The notes beneath the pieces were generated by a model that made no database searches, had not been told where the DNA came from, and was given only the letters and a program-made list of their open reading frames with translations. This document shows, piece after piece, positions 52,935-64,000 of a DNA stretch of 64,000 nt. The stretch comes from Galaxea fascicularis (Eukaryota; Cnidaria; Anthozoa; Scleractinia; Euphylliidae): positions 16,397,363 through 16,461,362 of the forward strand of contig OX419345.1 in NCBI GenBank assembly GCA_948470475.1. Reading direction: 5' to 3'. Each line of letters opens with the position of its first letter. Position 1 is the first letter of the stretch. The translations under genes and the position numbers were made by a program.

Positions 52935-55900
52935 ATGGCCAACAGTGGCGTTGAACTGGAGCTTAAGGATTCTGCTGGTACTGAAAATAACAAGCCAAGC
53001 TCTTTGAGTCCAAAGCACACGAATTATGATTCTTTGAAAGAAGTCAATGCTGACAATGGTAGGTGAATGTACTCATAAAATTATGTTGGTAAACACTGAA
53101 CTCTTTTTGACTGGTCCCGAGGGGAACAGTGAATAACATTGAGATTCGATGGAAACAAAATTGTGTGTACCCCAAGGGACCAGTCATCAAGTGAATTGTT
53201 ATATAGCAAAACAGATGGATCAAACCGGTGGAAAACAAAAACAATTGCAAATTTTGAAAAACACACTGAGATTCCATCGACAACTGCACGCTCTGATCAC
53301 ATGCAGCAGTGGTCAACATTTTGTGGGTAACAGTGAACTGTTTTCTGTTTGACGTCATAGTTTTTGCAGTGTTGCCCACTCATGGCATTTGGCCGTAAAC
53401 AGTTTCATTGTTAGATGTCATGTGACCATGAATTAGCCAATGAATGGGCATGCTGTAGCAGGAAAAACACCAGCTATATAACAATACATATTTAACCAAT
53501 AAGGGCCTAAACAATCGATGATACTGATGACAGTTTAAATCGGTTGATCATTTGATGTTGATAATCCATGAACAATCGAAAGCTTAAGTTTTGTGATTAT
53601 CGATTGTCGTTGATTATGAGTAGACCCACAGTTTTTTACAACTTTTGACTTTCTGAGTAGCAAAAGTCTACACTCACTGCTAAGAGCATCTAAACTAAAA
53701 CAACCAAGTTTCAGAGTCACATCCTGCTAAATAGGGAAAATATGGTTAAACAAAGTCAGGAAATTTCAATAAAATTTGTGTTTGTGCCCCCAGCATACAA
53801 ACTTATGTGTGGGGTCTCTCAACAAGTCTGTTTCCCTGCTAGCAGAGGTCTCTCATGGCAAGAAATAAACGAGATGAGAGAAACCTCTGCTGGTCCCCAA
53901 GGAGTTCCTTTTATCTAGCTGCTGACCACATTTCTGGACGAAACCAACCAGTTCTTGAAAACCTTTTTCCATTACACAAGATCGCACACACTCTTTTTAA
54001 ATTCCCTGCTGAAAATTTCTGAGCCCACTGCTTCACAATGGAAGCAAAACAAACTTTCAATCAAGTCATGCTAATACTTGGGCCAAAACAGCTGTCCATG
54101 GCTGCTAATGCTTGGGCTCAAACTTTATTTGCTCGATTTACATGTAAGGGGTAATGCCTGCTACCATGTGGCCATAGTGCCTAATGAGTGGTTTTTAGCT
54201 TATCGAAACTCGTTAATTTGTGTGGTATTTTTGTCACTCGAAGCCTCATCCCACAAGCTTCACATTGTCATCTATATTATTTGGTTTGAAAAGTCATGCA
54301 TTGTGTTTTTGATACCTAGATTAATTAGTAAATATAATGGGATGGAATGTATCTGTCATCTGCTGTACAATATGTAATTATATTGTAATTTGTTGACAGC
54401 AATTCTGATCTTATGATTATAGAAAATCCTGTAGAAACATTCACCTTGTCTGATGCAGTGGAGACAATTGGGATGGGAAAGTTCCAGATTCTGCTCATTC
54501 TCATGGCTGGTTTTGTCAATGTAAGTACAGTCAACTCTCTCATGAGCAACCACACTTTGTGCATGACAAAGTGATCACTTACGGGAAGTGGTTGCTTATG
54601 AGAAATTGCGATCGTCAGATTTTGTTGCGCTAAAATATTTGGCTATAAGACATACCCCAAATTCAGCATTAACTTGCAGCAGTAAAATTGATTTTTCTTG
54701 AAAAAACAGTGCACCTTATACCTGAAAAACTACAGTAATTACAAAAAGACATTACCTTTTTAGGTAAAATTAGGCTCAGGAAAAGATTGAAAGCACTGGC
54801 ATATTTCATATCTGAAATAACTCCTGGAAAATCTTATACCACTGTTGAAACTTTATAAAAGATTTTGCTACAGATCACTGCACCAATTCCCGTTTACCAA
54901 CAGATTTAATCACAGCTATCTTTTTTCTGTGTAAACTGTTATTACCTGTTGGCACTGCAGATCAGTGCTATTAAAAACTGAACTTTTGTGACATTTGACT
55001 AACGATTTCTAATGATCATACATGATCGTGTTAGATGTTTGCTTAGTGGAAACAGAAAACAAAAGAAAATGTCAAATTACAATAATAAATTTAACAGTGG
55101 ACACTTATGAGAGATTTTTTGAAACAGCATTTCACTTATTTACAAAGTGGTCACTCGTGGGACATGGTCACTTAAGAGAAGTGGTCGCTATGAGAGAGGT
55201 AACTGTAATGATGTAATCCCATAGCTGTTACATTTTTCCACTGGAAACCACATGTCAAATTATCAGGTTCTCCTCACATTTGACTCATGTCTGGTCTGTG
55301 ATTTGAAGAAGAAGAAGACAGGTTCTAATCTACCAAGCCTGGTGGTTTTAAAGTCTGATTTTCGTAAATTTAACAGTGTCACAACAAACAGATATTGATG
55401 GTATATTAAATTCCGGACCTGCATTGATTTACTCATAGATGTGCGATTCCCTTGAGCTGTTGTTGCTTGCTATCTTAGCACCAACAATTCACTGTTTGTG
55501 GCATTTGACATCCTGGGAAACAGCTTTTATTACAACGGTAAGTGTGGAGAATATTTTGCTCGGCTTACACATCATGAATGTCGACAGGAATTTATACCAT
55601 TATTGCTTCGGGTTAAACCTTATTTCAGACCAAAATATGTTGTATTTAGTGCCTGTTATCAAGCCAGGCTACTACATGTAACAACCAGTTTGTACTGCAC
55701 AAAAATTAGGTTTGGATCAGACCTCTTAAAAACATTTAATACAGAACATTGTTTGAAAGTGTCAATTAGTGATATTATTTTTTGCTGATGGGCAGGACAA
55801 AAAATTAATGGAACTTTTGTTAGATGTTTATATAGTTTACATGTAGTCCCCCACAGGTGCCAAGAGAACTTCTCTGAGTGGGCATCAATGGTTAGGTTTG

Positions 55901-58900
55901 GGGGGCTAACAGTCTGAGAAGGGAAGAAAAAAAGGGTGAAAAACCGGGCTGGTTATGGAGGAGGTCCCTGGAAGACACAGGCACTGTCGTTATAATTTAT
56001 ATGGTAAACAGTTTGGCACTATCCGTTTGGAAACATGCTACACCGTTGACATGTCTTCTTTTTCTGTCAACAGATTGTTTTTGTTGGTATGGCTGTGGGT
56101 AGTCCATTATGGGGTTGGCTTTCTGACAATTTAGGGAGAAAAAGTGTAAGTTAAAAAGTTTGGCATTCTGCACTCTGTACATGCAATTTTTGCGACGTTG
56201 TGCCACCTTTTGGTAGTGACCTTGTTTTATCTAAATGTGTTATCAAAAAAGTACAAATGTAAGCTAAGGAAATGTCAATATCCACTAGAATTTGGAAAGC
56301 TCACTAATGCAGTGAAACCCCATTAATTAATGCAACCACCATCTGGCTGTGAAAATTTGGTTGTAACAGGGTGGTTGAATTAAGAGGGTTTTCAAATAAC
56401 TGGGAAAAATACCTGGAAATAACTGGTTATAATAACAGGGTGGTCATACTGTATGACAGGGTTCAACTGTATTAATGAGGTGGTCATATGACAGGGTTCA
56501 ACTGTATTGATGAGGCGGTCATATGACAGGGTTCAACTGTATTGATGAGGTGGTCATATGACAGGGTTCAACTGTATTAATGGGGTATTCATACATGACG
56601 GGATGGCAGGGTTCAACTGTATACCAGCAGAGACGTATGTAGAAAGCACCTCAGAAGAGACTTCTCAATAGCTTGCATCTATAAACACAAGAGTTTCACA
56701 CACTTTCCATGCGTAGCCTAGGGTACCATGGAAATCCACTGCTCTATGTGATAAACTTGGTTTCATGCAAATGATTAGCCACACTTAAAAGACAGTCTGA
56801 AGGAGTATATTGTACACATGTGATCATTAACCTCGTAAGTATTACATGTAGTTGACTGTTTTGGTGGTCTAATTTCATTGTCAGTGTTTGTTCATTCTGG
56901 TTTAACTTTTTTTATAGATGATTATTGTAAGTGCCAGCTGGCTGGGTTATTTTGGCTTCATTAGTTCATTTTCACCACACTACATTTGGATCATAGCTTT
57001 GCGCTGCCTTGTGGGAGTTGGTATTGGAGGTATACCAACCATGTAAGTGTCACTTAATGTATAATTTCCTTGAGATTTACTCTAAATTTCAGGACATGGA
57101 ATGATTTTAAGTGAGATCAGGGATTTTATTGATTCATTAGTAAGGTTTTTTAGTATCATATATCGGCTTATTTCAGGAGAAGCAAGATCCAAAGGTTAAG
57201 TAGTAATATTGATGAAATTACAAATTGTCATTATGATCACCCAAAACATTGTGAATGAGAGAGCTGTCATGAATGAACAGTTTAATATGCCATTTGCTTT
57301 TATTATCAGTTACGCAATAATGTCATGTTGGTTAGTGGCAGCTAAACAGTCAAAATGTTGCATAGAACTTTTTGATGTAATATATCAAACACGAGAGACA
57401 GTGTTTCATCGGGATATCCAAACACTGAGAAGAGAGTTGAAAATACGACGCGTAGTGAAGTATTTTTGGCGGAATTCGAGGTGTTTGGATGGCCAATGAA
57501 ACACTGTTTCGAGTGTTTGATATATCTTCTCAATTGAAACAAAAACTAAAGAATTAACGGAGAAGTAAAATCGTCAAAATTTATGCTAATTAAGATCGGG
57601 TATCCAAATCCCCTTCATGGTTGTGATTTCCTTTGTTTTAACTTGATGAATTATTAATGAGTTTGAAAACTTAAGGTCAAACATGGAAAACCATTTCATA
57701 GCAACTTTGCTAAAGATGGCTAAGCACCAAAATATGACTAAAATTGTCTTCCAGCACAATGTTGGATGTTGGACAAGACTATTTTATTTTTTAGCTGGAG
57801 CTTTAAATTAGCCCACCAGGGGCCAGTTCCTGAAGTGAAAGGTGTAATAACTCTATTCCAGGAATAAATGTGCCTTATTTAGTTATTTATCCCTGAAATA
57901 GAGTTATTACACTTTTCAGGAACCCGCCCCAGGTGACTACATAAGTTAATCATTCCCTGATGAGTAATTTAACTGTTTATATTATTTAACAGTTAATGTT
58001 ATTTGTTAGGTCAAAATGAAATTTAGATAATTTGAAAGGATTTGAACCTAGATTGAAACAAGATGACTAGAGGCGTTTATGCTGGATGTATTGGTCAGTG
58101 TTACAGTAAACACTAAATTTGAATGGTCACCCACAGTGAGAATCTTTTCATATAATTATACAAATAAATGGAAATGGAAATAATTAGTATAGTACATGTA
58201 TTATAAACATGGTTCGATAAGTTGTGAGCAAACTCACTGGTTCGATTCATATGAATCACTGGTTTAATCAGTGGCATACTGGTTTCAAGCACACGCTAGC
58301 TACCCAATCAATCATGGTTCAATGAACAGTGAAATTGTTGGTTTGATCACTGACATACACACAAGTTTGTGGCATGACAGTCTGTGCGATTGTTCACGGT
58401 TCAATACACAAAACCAAAGCAACGTAAATTTTCATATTAAATATTAAGTTAACTCAGTTAAGCCTCCATTTACGGCTGAAAAGCAAAGGCAAAACAATCG
58501 AACTGCGAGTCTCTTGTATACATTAGCACAATTCATTGAGTCAAATTGAGGGTGTTTTCTACAAACTTCACCGATCATACTGATACTAGTTATTTGGAAG
58601 TGCACGACAAATTGGTCTTCGAAGGATACAAAAGCACAGTAAAAATTCACATCCAAACCTGTAATTTTTTGCAAGGTAGATGGATTCCCAGTCTAAGCAC
58701 TTAAACGAACTTCACTTCGATCACAAAACCACAATTACTGATCTGTCCTTGAAGAGGGATTTCTTCTTTATGAACAAACTGATCTCCACCATAAGAGGCT
58801 GGCAAGTTTTTTTTTACAACTTATTCTATTGATTAGCACCTTTAAAAAGCAGTGTTCTCCTTCTAAGGCCAGCGAACTACTGGTACTATCTTGTACATGT

Positions 58901-61900
58901 CAATTCACCCGATAGATACAGAAGCCATTTTATGTCAGCATAACTCTTTCAACGTCTTACAATTTGATAAGATTTTAGTGAAAGTGCCCATTTACTTCTT
59001 CATCTTAGGCTACTGGAAAGGCAAGGTCGCAACTTCCCCCAAATAGATGGAGCAGGAAAATATCCTGCAGGCACTTTCCATGTGGACTATGGACCAATGT
59101 TCTGTTTGTCTTGCAATCTTGTGATTTACTCATAATTGCATAGTTTTTGTTCCTTCATGTAAACTTAAACTGCCTTTAAGGCAACACAAATTAAAGTGGT
59201 TTTCTCTCTAAGAAACGTGGTAAAACAAGTTTTAAATATCTGAGATAAAAATCCCATTATTTATCGCATAATCTACCTTTGTTATTACACAATCTGTCCT
59301 AAACATATCACACAAAAACTGGTTTTTCGTCATACTCCCTATCAGATGGCCTGTCCTAGGTATTTTGAGAACAGACCTCTGGAGCCAGTGTAATTTTGAC
59401 CTAGAACATAATTGTTAATATAATATCATAGTGATAATGTTGATGATATTTTTTCAACACAGGTATACCCTCTTGATTGAATTCTTACCAATCAATGTGA
59501 GATCATACATCATCCTATGTCTTGCTGTAAGTATACTCATTGAGAAGTTTTTGCAATTTCCTTATTGATATCTGTAAAATTCTCAGACCTGAAAGAACTA
59601 CTATCTCATTATTTTCCTGGGTAAGTGATCCTCAGAAAGCACTCAGCCAGGGTGGTTATAATCACTCGCTTAAATCTTGTTTTGTATTTGAGTAACAGTA
59701 TTGTGTTGTACGTCTTTAATAATTATAATTGGCCGTTTTTTATGCTAGAGACATTAAAGTCCTCTGAGACGTTAAAGTCATCTCCAGACGACTTTAAGGT
59801 CTACACTGTAGTATAAAAACGATAAATAAGACAGACACATTTAACGTCTGACGACTTTAACATCTTGCTTTAAGTGCCACGTTGAGACGCACTTAACAGA
59901 CAACTTTAACCGCTCAGACGTTAAATGCATCTAGTATAAAAACGGGACGCCCTAACTGGGACGCATTTAGCCCTGAGTCCTTTGTTCATCTGCACTTTGT
60001 TCCTTCCTTGCTCTCTTGGTCGACAAGACAAACAAGCCATGTGCCGAGGCTACATCTAGTTCCTTGTCCATCGCCAGAAAATGCTGATTCCTAGACTGAT
60101 TTTTGTCACAAAAATAATTATTTGCATCTGTCCTTCTAGGTGACGTCGAGACATAAATTTGAGAAGCTGCAATATTCAGCCACGTTTATTTGCTCATATA
60201 TTTGTGTGTAAACGTTTATTTGGTGCCGAGTTTGCTCATTCCCAGTGTCTTCTGAGAATAGAACCTAGTCTTTTTTCAGAAAAATCTTGTTTTTGGCTGT
60301 TAGTTTGTCTTCTTTTATGCGTCCCGTTTTTATACCAGACGGCTTTAATGTCTCAGACATCAAATGCATCTTGACGACTTTAACGTCTCTAGCATAAATA
60401 CAGCCATTGTAATTATGACAAGGTGGAAACCACATTTTTTTAACAAGTTGAGTGCTTCATTTGTTCTAGATTACATAACATAATTTTTAAAGTGGAACCA
60501 AAAATTAATTATAATTTTATTAGCATTTTAAGTCAAAATGGAAGATACAGGAACTACGCAAAATATTTACTTATCTTGATGATAAAAGGCACACTTGTCT
60601 AATGTGGGTGAGTAGGCCATTCAGATTTAAAATCTGGTCTCTATTATTTTCAGTTCTTCTGGGCACTTGGATCAACCTTCTGTGTGTGTGTTGCTCTTCT
60701 TGTAATGCCAACACTTGGATGGAGGTGGTTGACTGCAATTGCTACCCTACCAGTAGTTATCTTCATCGTTTTGTGTAAGGTAAGGAAATTAATGTTTTTT
60801 TAGTTTTTTAGATCCAGATTTGATTTGATTTCTGGTTAATTTGATTTAACCTAAGTTCTTATCAATTTCCTTTGTCTCCAAACCCTAATGTTTTTCATAA
60901 GAGACTGATTTAACCTGTAACATATGCATAAGATTAAAAAAATACTACTTGGCTAAATTAAGTCAGACCGTTTTGCCTTATGAAGCCCCATTAAATCTGT
61001 TAAAGTGCAAGAATTGCCCGTGTTCTTTAGAACTGATAGGCTGGATTCAGATTAACAACATACTTATGCTTTTGTTTTAGTGGTTGCCAGAGTCCCCACG
61101 GTATCTTATTGCTGCAGGTGAAAAAGAAAAGGGTTTGGAAGTGCTTCAACGCATGGCAGAACTTAATAAGGCTAAGCTTCCCCCAGGAACTCTCATAGAT
61201 GAGACCGAGGTGCAGTCTAACACTTTGTTATTCTTTACTGGCAGTTTACAGATGTGATTGTTCCATAGAGACCTATAGTTCAATCAGTGCTCAACTTTAG
61301 CAGTAGTCCACTGGCTCAGGACTAGTAGAAATTTGGTTTGGGCTTGTAAAATTTGAGAACCACTAGCCACTGGGCTACTTGTAATACAAGAGGTTTTGGA
61401 GATAGTATAATGAAGCAAAGTCATGATCGGTAATCAAAAAAAGAGGTGACCAATGCTTGGCTACCTAATGACACCATTTGGCTGGTATATTTTAGACTCC
61501 ACTAGCCCTTGGACTAGCTTGTTAAAAAGTTAAGGTCGAGGACTTTCATGTAGGAAACCCAATGCAGAAAAACATGATATGCTTTAAACAGTTCTGAGAA
61601 GGGGTATTGACTCTCATGATATTCGTTGTGATATCAGAAACATTTCACAGCTCGATCTACCAGTAATGTCCAAGTAGTTATGGTCATCATTTTCACTGGG
61701 CAAGTCATTCCTTCCAGCATGGTGGCCCACCCTGACTTGCTTATTATAATTCCTGAAAACTCAGAAACTCACAAATTTCCTGAAAACCCAGTACAAGAAA
61801 AGCTGCTTTGCATTCTCTCGTTTTTTGGTTGTGTATCTAATTCTGCATGGGTTGTTTTAGTTTTGTTGTGTTTTTGTTGTATCAAATGTTAGATTCAGTG

Positions 61901-63254
61901 TAACAGTTTTGTTTTATGTTCCAATTAAACATTTTTATTATTTCTTTTCAGAATGTTGAACATGGAAGCATTCGAGTTCTTTTCAATAAAGAATATAGAT
62001 TAACAACTCTTCTTCTGTGGTTAATTCTGTAAGTAGCAATTCATTAAAGAAGCTGTTTTGTATTCTTTCAAATACTATGAAATGCAGAGTTGTCATTGAA
62101 GGCCAGCTGACCCAGTGACATGTTTATTACTTTAAAAAGTTGGTGTTGAACTGTAAAAGTTTAACTCCTTTGATCTTTCTTCTTTAACAGGTTCACTTGT
62201 GGATTCACATACTATGGTGTAGTACTCATGACAACTCAAGTTTTTCAGCAAGTAGATGCTGGAAAAACTGTTTGTGATGCAGGTGCTAAACAATGCAAAC
62301 GTTATTGTGTAACTGCTTAACATCAAGGGATAAGATCTCCCCCTCTCACACCTCTCCATCAAGGAATAAGATCTCCCCCTCCCACACCTCCCCCTCAAGG
62401 TATAAGATCTCTCCCTCCCATGCCTCCCCCTCAAGGGATAAGATCTCCCCCCACACACACCTCCCCATCAAGGAATAAGATCTCCCCCTCTAGGGATAAG
62501 ATCTCCCCCTCCCACACCTCCCCCTCAAGGTATAAGATCTCTCCCCCCTCAAGGGATCATATCCCCCTCCCACACCTCCCCCTCAAGGGTAAGATCTCTC
62601 CCCTCCCTAACCTTCCACTACCTCTCACGAAAATGATGTATAGTACGATGATCAGGCCACTGTATTGCATGGAGATTGCTTTTGAATTTAGTGACTGACA
62701 ACCAAAACTTTAGTAATTTGCGCTTGTCCCCCTCCCTAGGGCTACTGTACCCCCACATTTGTCACCACCAAATAATAATTTATTTACTTGTGCGTGTTAC
62801 AGAGTAAGATGCTCACACACGCATTACAGTTAACAATTCAAAAATATTTACAATTCTCAAATCAAACCAAATCTGAAGTTGGAGCAGAGCCCACTTATGA
62901 GGCCAAGTCCAGGAATCAATCCTGGGACACATTGGTGGAAGGCGAATGCTCTCACCACTGCACCAACCCCGCTTCCCCCCCCCCCCCCCTCACCACCACC
63001 AACAGCACTACCTGCATTCTTGTTGAGGTGACAAGTTGAGAGGTTATCGGCTGCCAAACTTGTATGCTTTGTGTAGTGTATAAACAATGAAAAGTTGGCA
63101 TTCCAAGTGTCACATTTTGCTAACATAATTTCGTATAAATATGTTTAATCTTTTTTAGAAAAGTTGGCTTTGTCATCAGAAGAATGTGGCTGCAAACTGC
63201 TCACATTAAATGACTACTTCAGTCTTTTATGGACCACTTTTGCTGAGTTTCCTG
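52935..63254 (+). CDS. Gene F: SVOP/SV2-like major-facilitator transporter, 3' end outside window
   Basis: Eleven exons seen: 52935-53058, 54423-54520, 55439-55537, 56074-56145, 56918-57042, 59463-59526, 60654-60779, 61081-61209, 61952-62028, 62191-62282, 63159-63254; all GT-AG, phases compatible, 367 codons. Membrane transporter of the MFS superfamily, synaptic vesicle 2-related branch; substrate unknown. Evidence: FTLSDAVETIGMGKFQ before helix 1, the charged helix-1 signature NMCDSLELLLL, ILAPTIHCLWHLTSWE, the MFS loop 2-3 motif GWLSDNLGRK, LRCLVGVGIGG, IEFLPINVRSY, LGWRWLTAIA, KWLPESPRYLIAAGE, TTLLLWLILFTCGFTYYG. About seven transmembrane helices are encoded in the window. The short Met-Ala-Asn-Ser start is the first ATG of an in-frame exon. 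The donor after exon 8 (GAG|GTGCAG) is weak. Unrelated to the ankyrin array. Confidence 0.85.
53059..54422. other. Gene F intron 1
   Basis: 1.4 kb. The segments 53095-53195 and 53200-53345 share mirrored ACTG/CAGT and CACTGA pieces, so a worn inverted repeat may be present. No coding sequence recognised. Confidence 0.4.
54526..55207. mobile_element. MITE abutting a 5' splice site
   Basis: Ends TACAGTCAACTCTCTCATGA (54526) and ATGAGAGAGGTAACTGTA (to 55207), about 680 bp, no ORF. It starts five bases after the exon 2/intron 2 boundary of gene F (donor GTAAG|TACAG). Confidence 0.65.
55538..56073. other. Gene F intron 3
   Basis: 536 bp; nothing recognisable in it. Confidence 0.5.
56146..56917. 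other. Gene F intron 4
   Basis: 772 bp; contains a 35-bp minisatellite at about 56439-56622 and nothing else clear. Confidence 0.6.
56439..56622 (+). repeat. 35-bp minisatellite
   Basis: Four to five units of GGTGGTCATATGACAGGG followed by TTCAACTGTATTGATGA, with single-base differences; the outer units are more diverged. Confidence 0.85.
57374..57527. mobile_element. Hairpin MITE
   Basis: Inverted ends ATATATCAAACACGAGAGAC / CGAGTGTTTGATATATC, with the inner block ACAGTGTTTCAT / ATGAAACACTGT mirrored as well. 154 bp. Confidence 0.7.
57817..57932. mobile_element. Hairpin MITE
   Basis: Arms of about 45 bp: AGTTCCTGAAGTGAAAGGTG on the left, CACTTTTCAGGAACCCGCCC on the right, and a perfect inner GTAATAACTCTATT / AATAGAGTTATTAC pair. 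Confidence 0.75.
59527..60653. other. Gene F intron 6
   Basis: 1.1 kb, more than half of it a MITE (59729-60407). Nothing else recognised. Confidence 0.6.
59729..60407. mobile_element. MITE related to 7712 and 41034
   Basis: Ends TTGGCCGTTTTTTATGCTAG and (reverse) CTAGCATAAATACAGCCA. Inside are repeated GACGACTTTAACGTCT-like blocks and an inner TCTAGTATAAAAACGGGACG near 59930-59950, mirrored at about 60318-60338. It may be two related elements nested or back to back. Confidence 0.65.
60780..61080. other. Gene F intron 7
   Basis: 301 bp; nothing recognised. Confidence 0.5.
61210..61951. other. Gene F intron 8
   Basis: 742 bp; repeated ACTAG/CTAGT pieces near 61300-61530, no gene or clear element. 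Confidence 0.45.
62327..62605 (+). repeat. ~36-bp C-rich minisatellite
   Basis: About eight imperfect units of CAAGGGATAAGATCTCCCCC plus TCCCACACCTCCCC; every unit keeps a GATCT core. Confidence 0.85.
62810..62975 (-). mobile_element. tRNA-derived SINE-like repeat
   Basis: Minus strand reads GGTTGGTGCAGTGGTGAGAG (A-box-like) then GGATTGATTCCTGG (B-box-like). The ends are not defined. Confidence 0.45.
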
Positions 63255-64000
63255 GTAAGTCCAAGTTCAATCAACATTTCTTTCATCGATGGCCACTTTT
63301 CTCTAGATTTACTGTGAAATGCAGATAACCATGAACACAAAGAATAATTTCTAGAATGTTATTATTAATTTTGTCAACCAATCAGATGCGTGATGAAACC
63401 ACGACAAGAAATCACGACACTGTTTGATGCTACAGATTACGGCTTAGCCATCTTCAGGGGTTTCAAAAAGAAAAAAGTAGCAGGAGGATATTCAGAAGTA
63501 CCCTGAGGACTATTGTGCCGTGATAGCAGCACAGTGTGGCGGAGCCAAGGTTTATGCTGAAGTATCTGGTGCAAATGCTTAAAGTAGCCAGTGACTTACG
63601 TCGGGTGCCGGCTTAAATTGAAAACTCTGATCTCTATCTGATTGGATTTCTTTTGTAACAAAATAGACATTCTTGAAATATTTCTGGTCTTCACAGTTTT
63701 CTAAGTTTCACAGATGTGCCTTTGTAATGATCAAAGGGAATTTCAACTATTATGCCCATTTTGTAACAAAATTGACTTTTTTCTCCAAATAACGAACTGT
63801 GGTCAACTTCTATTAACCTCTGTTCATATTATTTTCAGTATTTCAGGGATAAGCTGGCTCCCTTGCCCAACACACTGAGTTGTTGAGTAAGAAAATTGCA
63901 GTGGGAAGACTCGAATCTGCTGACCCCTTAGAAAACGTCTGTAAAAAAAAAACTTCTGTGACCCCTGGACTCTGAAAGTCCGGCTGTCTGGAACACTGCA
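63255..64000 (+). other. Gene F intron 11 up to window edge
   Basis: No further exon of the transporter is recognised after the donor at 63255. The last 746 bp show no clear element. Confidence 0.5.

Larger units (their letters stand above)
57043..59462. other. Gene F intron 5
   Basis: 2.4 kb, with hairpin MITEs at 57374-57527 and 57817-57932. The rest (58000-59460) shows no gene. Confidence 0.55.
62283..63158. other. Gene F intron 10 with minisatellite and SINE-like sequence
   Basis: 876 bp. Minisatellite at 62327-62605, then a tRNA-like repeat at about 62810-62975 (minus strand: TGGTGCAGTGGTGAGAGCAT and GATTGATTCCTGG), then a C-run at 62977-62990. Confidence 0.6.

Noticed and set aside
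55439..55681. Independent 80-codon ORF
   Set aside because: Only 55439-55537 is coding (transporter exon 3); the rest follows the donor AACG|GTAAGT and is intron.
62327..62605. CRISPR-like array
   Set aside because: The units are contiguous and imperfect with no unique spacers, and this is animal DNA; it is a minisatellite.

Overview
This is a 64 kb piece of animal nuclear DNA. Coding sequence is split by GT-AG introns, intergenic space is AT-rich, and the repeats are of metazoan types (an L2-like LINE, a Penelope-like retroelement with hammerhead ribozymes, tRNA-derived SINEs, an ISL2EU-like DNA transposon and many MITEs). The style fits an anthozoan cnidarian, probably a stony coral; that assignment is by general resemblance only.

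From 1 to about 50.5 kb the window is an array of five paralogous genes that I do not recognise as a named family (called A-E here): A (1-6343, + strand, 5' end outside the window), B (8888-28050, +), C (30677-36251, +), D (39556-43059, +) and E (50530-47223, - strand, convergent with D). All share one plan: a Cys/His motif HTPxCxxxCxxxHH, degenerate ankyrin repeats, a Ser/Thr/Glu-rich low-complexity linker, then a final exon with a short FLxFL-type helix and about 100 residues of coiled coil ending near a KRKxxxC motif. I worked out 10 introns in these genes; every one is phase 1, so the internal exons are symmetric modules. C, D and E are simple two-exon genes. A carries two ankyrin modules and B three before a single terminal coiled coil. 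The look is of nuclear or adaptor-like scaffold proteins; the function is unknown.

The array is heavily invaded. Intron 3 of gene B holds a nested insertion: a Harbinger-like element interrupted by an L2-type LINE with an intact 1201-codon ORF and by a 730 bp TTAA-flanked element. The gene C intron holds a dead ISL2EU-like transposon (THAP/DDE transposase on one strand, SAP/SWIM protein on the other). Between C and D lie a Penelope-like remnant with hammerhead ribozyme motifs and a tRNA-derived SINE. Many short inverted-repeat elements lie in the spacers.

From 52.9 kb to the right edge is an unrelated gene F, an SVOP/SV2-type major-facilitator transporter. Eleven exons (about 367 codons) are present; the 3' end lies beyond the window.
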